This document shows, piece after piece, positions 25,902-35,645 of a stretch of DNA of 64,000 nucleotides. The notes beneath the pieces were generated by a model. That model saw nothing but the letters and a program-made list of their open reading frames with translations. It had not been told where the DNA came from and did not search any database. The DNA is from Paracoccaceae bacterium (GTDB taxonomy: Bacteria; Pseudomonadota; Alphaproteobacteria; Rhodobacterales; Rhodobacteraceae). Location of the stretch: NCBI GenBank assembly GCA_014762635.1, contig JABURR010000098.1, positions 1-64,000 on the forward strand, read 5' to 3'. Positions within the stretch are counted from its first letter, which is position 1, and each line of letters starts with the position of its first letter. The translations under genes and the position numbers were made by a program.

Positions 25902-27980
25902 CTAGCTGCGGCCCTCGCGCAGCCAGGCCACGATGGCCAGGAACGAGGCGACAAGCAGCCAAGCCCAGGCAGGAAGCACCGGGGTCACGCGCACATCCGC
26001 CGTCAGGTAGGCCTCGCGCGGGGTGATCCCGATCCAGCCGCGCCCGGCCGCCGGGCGGCCCTCGCGCACGCGCCGCAAATCGGGCATCCCGTCCTCGAGC
26101 CGCAGCGCCCCACCACGGGTCGCAGCCAGCGCGGGCTGCAGCTTGTCACCCGTGGCGATGGTTTCCTCGAATTCCCGCGGCGCCGCCGGGCCCAACGCGA
26201 CCACGGCGCTCTCCTCGCCCACGCGCAGCCGGTACAGCCCGATCTCGGGCCCGGTGAAGGCCGCTCCGAACCGGCCCGGGCTTTGTTCGTCCAGTGGAAC
26301 CACGCTGACCGTTCCGTCCGGCCCGGTGATCTCCACCTCGCCCGGCGCCTCGCCCAATGTCCGGCGGGTGATCGTCATGGTCTGGCCCTCGGTGGTGGCG
26401 GTCAGAGCCTCTTCCTCGAGTTGCGGCTCCTTCATCAGCCAATGCGCCAGCCGCCGCAGCAGTTCCAGTTGCGGCCCGCCGCCCTCGAAGCCCCGGTTCC
26501 ACAGCCAGGCATGATCCGAGGCCAGCAGCGCGATACGCCCCTCGCCCACCCGGTCCAGCACCAGAAGCGGGCGCTCGCCCTGCCCTTCCAGAACAGTATG
26601 TCCGGCGACGGGCTCCACTTCGATCAAACGGAACCAGCGCCCCCAACCCGGCGCCCCGTCCTTGCCCGGTGGGCGCGGTGCAAACTCTGCCAAGCCTTCC
26701 GTCACCGGGTGGCGATCGCCCAACTCGGTGACGCGGGGCAAGAATCCCTCCTCCATCACGCGCGAGGTCGGCGCGGCGGGGATGATATCGCCCAGCGGCG
26801 AGCGATAGAGGCTGTCGGCCGTGGCGAAATCCGGGCCAGCCGCCACCAGCACCGCGCCGCCGCCCTCCACGTAATTTCGGATATTGTCGAGGTAGAGCGA
26901 CGGCAGGATCCCCCGCCGCCGGTAGCGGTCGAAGATGATCAGGTCGAACTCGTCGATCTTTTCCAGGAACAGCTCCCGCGTCGGGAAGGCAATAAGCGAA
27001 AGCTCGGTCACCGGGATGCCGTCCTGCTTTTCCGGCGGGCGCAGGATGGTGAAGTGCACCAGGTCCACCGAACTGTCCGATTTCAGCAGGTTTCGCCATG
27101 TCCGCTCGCCCGGATGCGGCTCGCCCGAGACGAGCAGCACCCGCAGCCGGTCGCGCACGCCGTTGATCTGCACCACGGCGCTGTTGTTGCGGTCGGTCAG
27201 CTCATCCGGGTCCGAGGGCAGCGAGAACTGCACCACGTTCATCCCCGCATGGGTCAGCGTCATGGGCATTTCTAGGTCACTGCCCACGGGCACCCGCACC
27301 GTCTGTTCGTTCTCACCGTCGATACTGAAAGTCAGCTCCGCCGAAAGGCCGCGACCCTCGGGCACTCGGCCCTGGTCCTCGACCCGCAGGCGCAGGGTGA
27401 TCGGCTCGCCCACGATGGCGAAGGCGGGCGCGTTGGTGATCACCAGCCGCCGGTCCCAGTCATCCTCGCGCCCTGTCAACAGCGCGTGCAGGGGCGCTGG
27501 CAGGTCCGGGGCGCGCTCGATGTCATGCAACTGCCCGTCGGTCAGCAGGATCGCCCCGGCCAGACGGCTGCGCGGTTCCTTCGCCACCGCCTCGGCCAGC
27601 CGCGTCATGAGAAGCGTGCCGCCGTCCTCGGGCGCGTCGCCCAGCCGCACCACGCGCATCTCGGTGCCGGGCAGCTTCGCGATCTCGGCCTCCAGCGCAG
27701 CCAAGGCCTCTTGGACCTGTTCAGGCCGATCCGCGATCCGCTGGCTGGCGCTTTCATCCACCACCACGACGACGATATCGGTCAGCAAGTCCCGCGCCTC
27801 GCGCTGGAACGAGGGGTTGGCCAGCGCGCCCAGCAGCACCGCGGCCGTCAGCCCGCGCAGCCACCAGCCGCTGAGACCGCGCCAAAGCGCAAGCACCACC
27901 AGAAGCGCCGCCAGCGCCGCCAGCGTCAGGATCACCGCCCATGGCAGGTGCGGGTCGAATATGATCTCGCGCGCGGTCAT
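25902..27980 (-). CDS. Membrane protein with glutamine-amidotransferase-like domain (MoxR operon)
   Basis: 692 residues. Two or three membrane segments at the N-terminus (about 13-60) and one at the very C-terminus (about 670-687) bracket a large periplasmic region. A VWA-like stretch follows the first helices (DIVVVVVDESASQ), and a class I glutamine-amidotransferase-like fold occupies about 370-520 (FDLIIFDRYRRRGILP, GGGAVLVAAGPDF). The catalytic Cys of true amidotransferases is not apparent, so it is probably non-enzymatic. Its ATG overlaps the preceding stop (ATGA). Last gene of the MoxR operon. Confidence 0.85.
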   Translation of the reverse strand: MTAREIIFDPHLPWAVILTLAALAALLVVLALWRGLSGWWLRGLTAAVLLGALANPSFQREARDLLTDIVVVVVDESASQRIADRPEQVQEALAALEAEIAKLPGTEMRVVRLGDAPEDGGTLLMTRLAEAVAKEPRSRLAGAILLTDGQLHDIERAPDLPAPLHALLTGREDDWDRRLVITNAPAFAIVGEPITLRLRVEDQGRVPEGRGLSAELTFSIDGENEQTVRVPVGSDLEMPMTLTHAGMNVVQFSLPSDPDELTDRNNSAVVQINGVRDRLRVLLVSGEPHPGERTWRNLLKSDSSVDLVHFTILRPPEKQDGIPVTELSLIAFPTRELFLEKIDEFDLIIFDRYRRRGILPSLYLDNIRNYVEGGGAVLVAAGPDFATADSLYRSPLGDIIPAAPTSRVMEEGFLPRVTELGDRHPVTEGLAEFAPRPPGKDGAPGWGRWFRLIEVEPVAGHTVLEGQGERPLLVLDRVGEGRIALLASDHAWLWNRGFEGGGPQLELLRRLAHWLMKEPQLEEEALTATTEGQTMTITRRTLGEAPGEVEITGPDGTVSVVPLDEQSPGRFGAAFTGPEIGLYRLRVGEESAVVALGPAAPREFEETIATGDKLQPALAATRGGALRLEDGMPDLRRVREGRPAAGRGWIGITPREAYLTADVRVTPVLPAWAWLLVASFLAIVAWLREGRS

Positions 27981-30736
27981 TGGCCCAACCTGTCCAGAAG
28001 GGCGGGCACATGGACCTGGTCGGATTTGTAGTTCCCGGTCAGCACATGCATCACCAGGTTGACCCCGAAGCGCATCGCGATTTCGCGCTGGCGCTCACCG
28101 GTGTAGCCGCGGCCAACGGGGAACATCGCACGGCCCATCTCGTCCACCGCCCAGGCCGCCGCCCAGTCGTTGCCGCCGATCACCACCGGCGTCACCCCGT
28201 CATTGAGGTTACGGAAGGGCATCCCCTCGATCCGCTGGGCATCGGCAGGCGCGGCCTCGACCCAGACATCGCGGCTGGCGTGGCGGCCGGGGAAGTCCTG
28301 CAACAGGTAGAAGGTCCGCGTCAGGACATGATCCTCGGGGATCGGCTCCAGCGGCGGAATGTCCAACGGCCGCGCCAGCTCCTGCAGCTTGCGACCATTC
28401 TCACTGCCCGTGCCAAAGCGCGCGATATCGGCGTCGCGGGTGTCGAAGACGATCATCCCGCCGGTCCGCAAATACCGGTTCAGCTTGGCATAGGCCTCGT
28501 CCGAGGGGATCGGCTGCGCGGTGCTGATCGGCCAGTAGAGGATCGGGAAGAACGACAACTCGTCCGTTTCCAGATCGACCGAAATCGGCTCGGCGGGCTC
28601 GACCGAGGTGCGCGCATAAAGCGTCTCGGAAAGACCGAGCAACCCGGCGCGCGCTACGCGGTCAAGCCGCGCGTCACCGGTGATGACATGGGCTAGGACG
28701 ACCTCGCTCGTGGCGCGCAGGGCAAGCTCGTCCTGTGCGTCTCCCGGGGTGGGGATGCCGGTCAAAGCCAGCGCCACCAGGCCTGCTGCAAGGCCCGAAC
28801 GCGGCCCGGTCAGCCGCCCGGACAGCCAGAGTGAGGCCAGCATATCCAGCATCAGCAGCGCCAGCGCTGCGGACAGGAACATCCATTTCAGATCGGTTTC
28901 ACGGGCCACGGCCAGCCCTTCGACCGCAATCCGCGCGGGCCAGGACGACGGCTCCAGAACCGTGTCCTCGCGGATCACGTTCACGGCAAAGCTCCGGTCC
29001 GCGCCCGCGTAGAGGCCGGGCGGCAGGTCGGGGCCGACCACGCCTTCGGCAATCGCCTCGCCGGGGCGGCCCGGCAGGGTGCCTGCCTCCTCGACCGTGC
29101 CGAACCCGTCGAGCACCTTTTCCGGAACCCAGATCGTCCCGGCCAGATCCGCCGCCTCGGGCCGCGCCGGGCGGGTGGAGATCGCCAGCCGTTCGAGGAT
29201 CTGCACGAACAGCCCCGACAGCGGCAAGGTCGACCATTCGGCATTGGCGGTGACGTGGAACAGGACCACTTGCCCCGCCCCGATCCGCTTGCGCGTGACC
29301 AGCGGCGTCCCATCGTCAAGCGCCGCGATCGACCGTTCCGCCAGGGTCGGGTCCGGCTGGGCCATGACCTGGGCCGAGACGGTCACGTCCTCGGGCACCT
29401 GCAAACCGTGGAAGGGCGAACCCTCGGGGAACGGGCGTAGCCCCTTCGGCTCACCCCAGCTCATCGCGCCGCCCACAGTTCGCCCGCCCACCCGCAGGCG
29501 CACGGGCATCAGCGGGTCCTCGATGTCGCGGCTCACGTCGCTGGCGGCAAGGCGCGGCCCGGCAAAGCGGACCAGCAGACCGCCCTTGTCGATCCACTCG
29601 AGGATCTTCTCGCTTTCGCCCGGGGAAACGGTGGCCACATCCGCGAAGACGATCGCATCCGGGTTGGCGAGCAGGATATCGTCAAGCGTCCCTTCGATCA
29701 GGTCGGCGGTGGGGGCCAACGCCTGGTGTAGATAGTGCAGCGGCGACAGCAGCTCGAGCCCCTCGCGGTCATCCCGCCCGGCGATCAGGGCCACCTCGCG
29801 GCGCTTGAGCGCGTCGTCAGTCAGGCTTACCGCCCCGGCCGAGCGCAGGCCCGCGACCTCGAACCGGGTGACGCGGTTGCGTAGCTCCGGCGGCAAGGAC
29901 AGCGAAACCTCGGCATCCCCTGCTCCGGCCTCAAGAACAGCCGTGGCGCGGGCCAGTTCCCGCTCGATCCCGGTCGGGTCGAGGCCCCGCGCGGCGATGG
30001 CCACCTCATCCGCGTTTTCAGCGCGCGCCCGGATCGCGGTGACAGTCACAAGCCCATCCTCGAACCGCGCCGGACGCAGGGCGATCACCGGCTGCGGGCT
30101 TTCGAAGACGCGCACCTTTCCATGGCTTTCCAACATGGCCAGCAGGTCGCCGCGCCAGCCCTGCGCCAGCCCGTCCGACATCCAGAAGCTCTCGAACCTG
30201 CCTTCAAGTGCGGCGGCCCATTGCAGAACATCGTCGGCATCGGCCTGCCACGGACGCGGCTCGATCCCCGCCAGCCGCGCCGACCAGGCGTCGGCGGACT
30301 GGAACGGAAGCTCTCCGGCGGGCAGGTCGGTCAGCGACACCACCGCCACGGTGCGTCCCTCTTGCGCGGCGTCGTCCAGCGCTGCCTCCACCCGCTCGAT
30401 CCGACGCGCCCAGTCGCGGGCATCGGCCCAGCTTCCGTCCATCAGGATCAGGAGCGGCCCGCTGCCCGCCACGCGCTCCTCGGGGTTCAGCACCGGACCG
30501 GCGAAGCCGATGATCACGGCGGCCACAGCCAGCATCCGGATCAGGAGGAGCCACCACGGCGTCTTGTCGGTCTGCGTCTCGTCATCCGTCAGGCCCAGAA
30601 GCAGCGCAACGCCCGGAAACCGCCTGCGGATCGGCGCGGGCGGCACCGCGCGCAGCAGCAACCACAGGATCGGCAGCGCCAGCAGCGCCAGAAGAAGCAG
30701 CGGCGCGGTGAAGCCTATGGGGCCCAGCGTGAACAT
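27977..30736 (-). CDS. BatA-like membrane protein with C-terminal DUF4159
   Basis: 919 residues starting MFTLGPIGFTAPLLLLALL. Two N-terminal membrane helices (about 8-26 and 60-80) flank a basic loop ending in RRRFPGVALLLGL, the BatA-type N-terminus; a VWA-like domain without an intact MIDAS follows (LLILMDGSWAD). Further helices lie around 640-685, and the C-terminal ~210 residues (ELSFFPILYWPIS, RTGGMIVFDTRDAD) look like DUF4159. The start overlaps the preceding stop as TGATG. It is a fusion-type Bat protein probably acting with MoxR in envelope assembly or stress tolerance; the exact role is unknown. Confidence 0.87.
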   Translation of the reverse strand: MFTLGPIGFTAPLLLLALLALPILWLLLRAVPPAPIRRRFPGVALLLGLTDDETQTDKTPWWLLLIRMLAVAAVIIGFAGPVLNPEERVAGSGPLLILMDGSWADARDWARRIERVEAALDDAAQEGRTVAVVSLTDLPAGELPFQSADAWSARLAGIEPRPWQADADDVLQWAAALEGRFESFWMSDGLAQGWRGDLLAMLESHGKVRVFESPQPVIALRPARFEDGLVTVTAIRARAENADEVAIAARGLDPTGIERELARATAVLEAGAGDAEVSLSLPPELRNRVTRFEVAGLRSAGAVSLTDDALKRREVALIAGRDDREGLELLSPLHYLHQALAPTADLIEGTLDDILLANPDAIVFADVATVSPGESEKILEWIDKGGLLVRFAGPRLAASDVSRDIEDPLMPVRLRVGGRTVGGAMSWGEPKGLRPFPEGSPFHGLQVPEDVTVSAQVMAQPDPTLAERSIAALDDGTPLVTRKRIGAGQVVLFHVTANAEWSTLPLSGLFVQILERLAISTRPARPEAADLAGTIWVPEKVLDGFGTVEEAGTLPGRPGEAIAEGVVGPDLPPGLYAGADRSFAVNVIREDTVLEPSSWPARIAVEGLAVARETDLKWMFLSAALALLMLDMLASLWLSGRLTGPRSGLAAGLVALALTGIPTPGDAQDELALRATSEVVLAHVITGDARLDRVARAGLLGLSETLYARTSVEPAEPISVDLETDELSFFPILYWPISTAQPIPSDEAYAKLNRYLRTGGMIVFDTRDADIARFGTGSENGRKLQELARPLDIPPLEPIPEDHVLTRTFYLLQDFPGRHASRDVWVEAAPADAQRIEGMPFRNLNDGVTPVVIGGNDWAAAWAVDEMGRAMFPVGRGYTGERQREIAMRFGVNLVMHVLTGNYKSDQVHVPALLDRLGQ

Positions 30737-31611
30737 CAGCGCCGCCTCTCCAGCGCGCCGTAGATCCACAGAAGCGCGGCCTGCGGGCTGTCACCGGTGT
30801 GATGGCAGGTGTATTGCCAGCCAGTCGCCCGCGCCAGATCGGACAAAGCCGCCTTTCGCGCAGCCAGCCGGTCCAGGTAGCGGCTGCGCAAGTCGCCTGC
30901 CTTCAACGTCTCATGCCGCAGGGTGCCGCCCATGCTTTCAAAGATCGTGCGACCTTCGAAGGGGAAGGCCTCTTCCTGCGGGTCGAGCACCTGCACCAAT
31001 GCACCGCGCACGCCGCGATCCGCCGCCTTGGTCATCTGCGCCTCGACCGGCGCGAGGTCCCCCATGAAATCCGACAGGAACAGCGCGCGCGAATGGGGCA
31101 GCATGCCGCGAATTTCCGGCGCGCCGTAATCCTCGGCCCCCGCCCCGGCTCCCAGCGCCGAGGCGATGCGCATCAGTTGCACCTCGCCCGAACGCGGCGG
31201 GGTGCCAAGTGCGGCCAACGCCACCCGCTCTCCGCCCCGGATCATCAGGATGGCAGAGGCCATCGCCAGAAGCCGCGCGCGATCTGCCTTACTTGTCAGA
31301 TCGGGACGCGAGGCGAACTCCATCGACTGCGCCGCGTCCACCCAGAGCAGGATGCTCTGCGCCGCCTGCCATTCCTTTTCCCGCACGAAATGCGCGTCCG
31401 ACCGGGCCGAGCGGCGCCAGTCGATGCTGCGCGCCTCGTCCCCGGGCATGGCCGCCCGATATTGCCAGAACTCGTCCCCCATGCCCGAGCGGCGGCGCCC
31501 ATGCGCGCCAAGAAGCACGGTCGAGGCCAGATGCTCGGCCTCGGCCAAAAGCGGCGGCAGCGGCCCCGCAAGCGCCTCGGCGCGGGAACGAAGGTCGGCG
31601 GCGGATGTCAC
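30736..31611 (-). CDS. DUF58-domain protein (MoxR operon)
   Basis: 291 residues. The DUF58 core is visible: GRRRSGMGDEFWQYRAAMPGD followed by S-I-D-W-R-R-S-A-R, then a VWA-like fold (ILLWVDAAQSM) lacking the D-x-S-x-S metal site. Soluble, predicted cytoplasmic. It starts with GTG overlapping the moxR stop (GTGA) and overlaps the next gene by TGATG. DUF58 proteins are standard partners of MoxR ATPases. Confidence 0.92.
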   Translation of the reverse strand: MTSAADLRSRAEALAGPLPPLLAEAEHLASTVLLGAHGRRRSGMGDEFWQYRAAMPGDEARSIDWRRSARSDAHFVREKEWQAAQSILLWVDAAQSMEFASRPDLTSKADRARLLAMASAILMIRGGERVALAALGTPPRSGEVQLMRIASALGAGAGAEDYGAPEIRGMLPHSRALFLSDFMGDLAPVEAQMTKAADRGVRGALVQVLDPQEEAFPFEGRTIFESMGGTLRHETLKAGDLRSRYLDRLAARKAALSDLARATGWQYTCHHTGDSPQAALLWIYGALERRR

Positions 31612-32615
31612 GCGGCGGCCTCGATCCGGCTCACGTTCCGGGTCACATCGTCAATCAGCGCGCCCAGGCTTTCGCCCCGCGCCCGCGCCGCGAAGGTCAG
31701 CGCCATCCGGTGGCTCAGCACCGGGCGCGCCAGGGCGGCCACGTCCTCGGCCGAGGGGGCAAGCCGCCCCTGCAGAAGCGCCCGCGCACGGACCGTCAGC
31801 ATCAACGCCTGCGCCGCGCGCGGCCCCGGCCCCCAGCCCACGGACTGGTTGACACCCTCTGCCGCCTCGGCTTCGCCCGGGCGACAGGCGCGGACCAAAT
31901 CGAGGATCAGTTCCAGCACCGTTTCCCCCACCGGCATCCGGCGCACCAGTTCCTGCGCGGCGATCAGCTCGGCGGCGGTGAAGACCTCGCGCGCGCTTTC
32001 CTCCGAAACACCGGTGGTGGCGAGCAGGATGTCCTTCTCGGTCTCGCGATCCGGGTAGTCCACGTCGATCTGCACCAAGAAGCGGTCAAGCTGCGCCTCG
32101 GGCAGCGGATAGGTCCCCTCCTGCTCGATCGGGTTCTGGGTCGCCAGAACGTGGAACGGCACGTCCAGCGGATGCGGCTGGCCTGCGATGGTCACGGATT
32201 TCTCCTGCATCGCCTGCAAAAGCGCCGACTGGGTCCGCGGGCTGGCGCGGTTGATCTCGTCGGCCATGAGCAACTGGCAGAACACCGGCCCCTCGATGAA
32301 GCGGAAACTGCGGCTGCCATCGGCGGCGGTTTCCAGAACCTCGGAGCCAAGGATATCGGCGGGCATCAGGTCGGGCGTGAACTGGATGCGCGCGCCCTTG
32401 AGCCCCATGACCGTGGACAGCGTATCCACCAGCCGCGTCTTGCCCAGGCCCGGCAGGCCGATCAACAGCCCATGCCCGCCACAGAGCAGCGCCGACAGCA
32501 CCAGGTCCACCACCCGGTCCTGTCCGATGAACCGTTTCGTGATGGATGCCTTCGCGTCCGCCAGTTTCTCGCCCAGCGCTTCGATCTCTTGGACGAGGTC
32601 CTGCGGGTCGGCCAT
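31608..32615 (-). CDS. MoxR-family AAA+ ATPase
   Basis: 335 residues. Walker A GLPGLGKT is at 53-60, Walker B L-L-M-A-D-E-I-N-R-A near 115-124, and sensor 1 ATQNPIEQEGTYPLPEAQLDRF is unmistakably MoxR. Proteins of this family act as chaperone-like ATPases with DUF58/VWA partners, here encoded immediately downstream with overlapping codons. GGGAG lies 8 bases before the ATG at 32615; the frame is open upstream without such support. First gene of the four-gene operon. Confidence 0.96.
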   Translation of the reverse strand: MADPQDLVQEIEALGEKLADAKASITKRFIGQDRVVDLVLSALLCGGHGLLIGLPGLGKTRLVDTLSTVMGLKGARIQFTPDLMPADILGSEVLETAADGSRSFRFIEGPVFCQLLMADEINRASPRTQSALLQAMQEKSVTIAGQPHPLDVPFHVLATQNPIEQEGTYPLPEAQLDRFLVQIDVDYPDRETEKDILLATTGVSEESAREVFTAAELIAAQELVRRMPVGETVLELILDLVRACRPGEAEAAEGVNQSVGWGPGPRAAQALMLTVRARALLQGRLAPSAEDVAALARPVLSHRMALTFAARARGESLGALIDDVTRNVSRIEAAA

Positions 32616-32645
32616 GACAAATCTCCCTGTCTCAATATATGAGGT

Positions 32646-32674
32646 ATTAAAGGCAGATATTACGTCAGGCACAA
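32646..32674 (-). promoter_or_regulatory. Promoter of the MoxR operon
   Basis: Minus strand: TTGTGC (32674-32669), 17 bases, TTTAAT (32651-32646). It lies in the 59-bp gap between the divergent moxR and DUF1285 genes, directly against the DUF1285 start, so both transcripts may share control. Confidence 0.45.
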
Positions 32675-33274
32675 ATGGCAAAAGCGAATATGGAACAAAA
32701 CAATGTGACCCCGTCCGCCGATAGCCTTGCCGCGGGCGCGCGGGCAGCTTCGAAAAAGGGTCCCCCGCCGGTGCATCTGTGGAATGCGCCCTTCTGCGGC
32801 GATCTGGATATGCGGATCGCGCGGGACGGGACGTGGTTCTACCTCGGCACCCCGATCGGGCGGCGGGAGCTGGTGAAGCTGTTTTCCTCGATCATTCGCA
32901 AGGATGGAGAGAACTATTTCCTTGTGACCCCGGTCGAGAAGGTGGGCATCACCGTCGATGACGCGCCCTTCGTCGCCGTGGATTTCGAGGTCGAGGGCGA
33001 AGGCCACGAGCAGGTTCTGACCTTTACCACCCATGTGGATGACGTGGTGCGCGCCGGGCCCGAGCATCCGATCCGCGTGACGCGCGACGCGGAAACGGGC
33101 GAGCCATCGCCCTATGTGCTGGTGCGCGCCAATCTCGAGGCGCTCATTGACCGCAAGAGCTTCTACCGGCTGGTGGAACTTGGCACCCACGAGGCGCACG
33201 AGGGGGCAAGCTGGTTCGGCCTCTGGTCGGGCGGGCAGTTCTTCCCGGTGATCCCCTCGGCCGAGTTGCCCTAG
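32675..33274 (+). CDS. DUF1285-domain protein
   Basis: 199 residues, no signal peptide or membrane segment. The core PPPVHLWNAPFCGDLDMRIARDGTW followed by FYLGTPIGRRELVKLFSSI is the DUF1285 signature as I recall it; structures of this family show a double beta-barrel-like fold with no known ligand. It is divergent from the MoxR operon, a common arrangement. ATG 32690 is an alternative start. The 3' end overlaps the convergent crotonase gene by 4 bases. Confidence 0.88.
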   Translation: MAKANMEQNNVTPSADSLAAGARAASKKGPPPVHLWNAPFCGDLDMRIARDGTWFYLGTPIGRRELVKLFSSIIRKDGENYFLVTPVEKVGITVDDAPFVAVDFEVEGEGHEQVLTFTTHVDDVVRAGPEHPIRVTRDAETGEPSPYVLVRANLEALIDRKSFYRLVELGTHEAHEGASWFGLWSGGQFFPVIPSAELP

Positions 33275-34071
33275 CGGAACTTCGGCGGACGCTTTTCCAT
33301 GTTGGCCATGACCGCCTCCATCTGGTTCGCGCCGCCGATGATCTGGGCCTGAAGCTCGGCCTCCAGCGCCAGCGCCTCGCGCTCGGGCATGGTCCAGGCC
33401 TGATCCACAAGCTGCTTGGCCCGCCGCGTGGCATCGGGCGAGCGTGCGGCCAGCTCTGCCGCCAGGTCCAGCGCCGCCGCCTTCGGGTCCTCGGCGATCC
33501 GGGTGATCAGCCCCAGCGCCAGCGCCTCCTCAGCGCCGACGATCCGCGCCGTCATGATCAGCTCTTTCGCCTGGTCGGCGCGCAGCAGTTTCGGCAGGCT
33601 GCGGGTGATGCCCATGTCGGGGATCAGGCCCCATTTCGCCTCCATGATCGAGAACCGCGCATCCGGCGCGGCGATCCGGAAATCCGCGGCCAGCGCAAGC
33701 TGCATCCCGGCCCCGAAACAGACGCCGGTGACCGCGGCGATCACCGGCACCGGCAAGTCCTGCCAGCAGGTGACCGGCGCCTGGAACTTGTTGGCGGCCG
33801 CGCCGCCGGGCGGGTTCAGCATCTCTTCCTTCAGCGCCTCGAGCCGCCGGGCGAATTCGGGGAAGACCGCGATGTCCAGCCCGGCGCAGAAACTTTCGCC
33901 CGCCCCTTCCAGAACTGCCGCGCGAAGATCGGGTTGCCCGGCAAGTTCCGCCGCGACCTGCGGCAGGCGGTCGAACATCTCCAGAGAAAAGGCGTTCAGC
34001 TTGTCGGGCCGGTTCAGGATCACCCGCGTGACATGCGGCCCCTCGGCCTCGGCCCTGACGATCTCCTGCAT
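33271..34071 (-). CDS. Enoyl-CoA hydratase/isomerase family protein (crotonase)
   Basis: 266 residues. The crotonase fold is shown by NRPDKLNAFS (20-29), the oxyanion-hole segment SFCAGLDI (60-67), and A-V-T-G-V-C-F-G-A-G-M-Q-L-A-L-A-A-D near 113-130. At the second catalytic glutamate position there is M-E-A-K-W-G-L-I-P-D-M-G, so at least one acid/base residue typical of hydratases is retained. The long insert after residue 70 (EFARRLEALKEEML) and this motif pattern are common in proteins annotated as enoyl-CoA hydratase of unknown substrate. It stands alone. Confidence 0.88.
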   Translation of the reverse strand: MQEIVRAEAEGPHVTRVILNRPDKLNAFSLEMFDRLPQVAAELAGQPDLRAAVLEGAGESFCAGLDIAVFPEFARRLEALKEEMLNPPGGAAANKFQAPVTCWQDLPVPVIAAVTGVCFGAGMQLALAADFRIAAPDARFSIMEAKWGLIPDMGITRSLPKLLRADQAKELIMTARIVGAEEALALGLITRIAEDPKAAALDLAAELAARSPDATRRAKQLVDQAWTMPEREALALEAELQAQIIGGANQMEAVMANMEKRPPKFR

Positions 34072-34154
34072 CTTTTCCTCCGCGTTTTACTGGCCCGAAC
34101 CCTAGCCGCGCGCGTTGCCGCCCGGCAATCGTTCCGCTGCGGCAGATATGGGCA

Positions 34155-35054
34155 TCAGCCCTGCCCGTCGGTGCAACCCGAGGCGCGGGTTTCGGGCTCT
34201 AGCGTGGCGTGACGGACACCGAAATCGTCAGCCAGCCGCGCCTTGATCCGGGCCGACAGCGCCGGGAAGTCCTGCAGATCACGCACCACCAGATGCGCCT
34301 CGACCGAGCTGCGCCCCTCGTCGATCTGCCACAGGTGAAGGTGATGCACCCCCTCGACCCCGGGTTCCGCGGCGATGGCGTCGCGCACCGCGTCCCGCGT
34401 CACCCGGTCGGGGCTGCCCAGCATCAGGATACGAATCACAGGGCCGATGTCGCCCGCAACGTGCCACAGGATGTAGGCCGAGATGCCCAGCGTCACGATC
34501 GGGTCCACCAGCCACCAGTCGTAAAGCAGGATCAGCGTGCCCGCCACGATCACCGCGACCGAGCCCAGCGCATCGGCCACGTTGTGCAGAAACGCCGCAC
34601 GGATGTTCAGGCTTTCCTTCGACAGCCGATAGGTCAGCAGCGCCGTTACAACGTCGACCACCAGCGCGACGCCCGCCACGATCACCACAACCCAGCCATC
34701 GACACCGGGCGGATCGATCAGGCGGGCGATCCCCTCGTAGACGAGGTAGAGCGCGATGACGATCAGCGTGGTGTAGTTGATCAGCGCCGCTACCACCTCG
34801 GCCCGGCCATAGCCGAAGGTCATCACCCCGTCCGCTGGACGGCGCGCGATGCGGCGCGCGGCGAAGGCCACGATGAGCGAGACCGCGTCCGAGAAATTGT
34901 GGATCGCATCCGCGATGAGCGCCAGCGAGCCCGAGATCAGCCCACCCAGGATCTGCGCCAGCGTCAGCAGAAGGTTCACCCCGATCGCCCAGGCGACGCG
35001 GCGGTCGCCCGCATCCGGGTCAAGGTGGTGATGATGGGCGTGGTCGTTCGGCAT
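34155..35054 (-). CDS. Cation diffusion facilitator transporter
   Basis: 299 residues, six membrane helices then a cytoplasmic ferredoxin-like domain. The zinc-site pairs H-x3-D are in helix II (HNFSD) and helix V (HNVAD). A His-rich N-terminus (DHAHHHH) could gather metal. It exports Zn2+ or related divalent ions in exchange for protons, by family. The C-terminal domain shows VEGVHHLHLWQI. CzcD-like (Zn/Co) is likely because the helix II motif begins with His. Confidence 0.94.
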   Translation of the reverse strand: MPNDHAHHHHLDPDAGDRRVAWAIGVNLLLTLAQILGGLISGSLALIADAIHNFSDAVSLIVAFAARRIARRPADGVMTFGYGRAEVVAALINYTTLIVIALYLVYEGIARLIDPPGVDGWVVVIVAGVALVVDVVTALLTYRLSKESLNIRAAFLHNVADALGSVAVIVAGTLILLYDWWLVDPIVTLGISAYILWHVAGDIGPVIRILMLGSPDRVTRDAVRDAIAAEPGVEGVHHLHLWQIDEGRSSVEAHLVVRDLQDFPALSARIKARLADDFGVRHATLEPETRASGCTDGQG

Positions 35055-35084
35055 GGGCGGACCCTATCAGCCGCCCGGACCCGG

Positions 35085-35639
35085 TCAAGCGGGCGGCGCC
35101 GCGCGCCATTCCCCCGGCGCCAGGCCGTCCAGCGACCAGTCGCCGATGCGCGCGCGGATCAGGCGCAGGGTCGGATGGCCCACCGCCGCCGTCATCCGCC
35201 GCACCTGCCGGTTGCGCCCCTCGGCGATGGTGAGTTCCAGCCAACGATCCGGCACCGACTTGCGGAACCGCACCGGCGGCACCCGCGGCCAGAGGCCCTC
35301 GGGCTCTTCGATCCGGCGGACCTTGGCGGGCCTTGTGCGCCCGTCCTTGAGGTCCACCCCCCGGCGCAGCGCCTCAAGCGCCGCGTCATCCGGCAGCCCC
35401 TCGACCTGCACCCAATAGGTCTTGGGCATCTTGTGTTTGGGGCTGGCGATCCGCGCCTGCAACCGCCCGTCATCGGTCAGCAACAGCAACCCCTCGCTGT
35501 CCCGGTCGAGCCTCCCTGCAGGATAAACCCCCGGCACGTCGATGAACTCCGACAGCGTCCGGCGCGGGCTGTCGGCATTGGCCGGGTCGGTGAATTGCGA
35601 GAGCACGTCGAAGGGCTTGTTGAACAGGATCAGGGTCAT
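35085..35639 (-). CDS. rRNA pseudouridine synthase (RluE/RsuA family)
   Basis: 184 residues. The catalytic motif [14 protein letters not shown] has Asp45. There is no N-terminal S4 domain, as in RluE, which modifies U2457 of 23S rRNA; length and sequence support RluE over RsuA or RluB. The C-terminus ([16 protein letters not shown]) carries the family RNA-contact motif. It sits 30 bases after the CDF gene region on the same strand, without operon partners of related function. Confidence 0.92.
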   Translation of the reverse strand: MTLILFNKPFDVLSQFTDPANADSPRRTLSEFIDVPGVYPAGRLDRDSEGLLLLTDDGRLQARIASPKHKMPKTYWVQVEGLPDDAALEALRRGVDLKDGRTRPAKVRRIEEPEGLWPRVPPVRFRKSVPDRWLELTIAEGRNRQVRRMTAAVGHPTLRLIRARIGDWSLDGLAPGEWRAAPPA

Positions 35640-35645
35640 GGCCCG

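Noticed and set aside
29805-32642. Long + strand frames across the MoxR operon
   Set aside because: Antisense to four recognised genes, with Arg/Ser/Pro-rich low-complexity translation.
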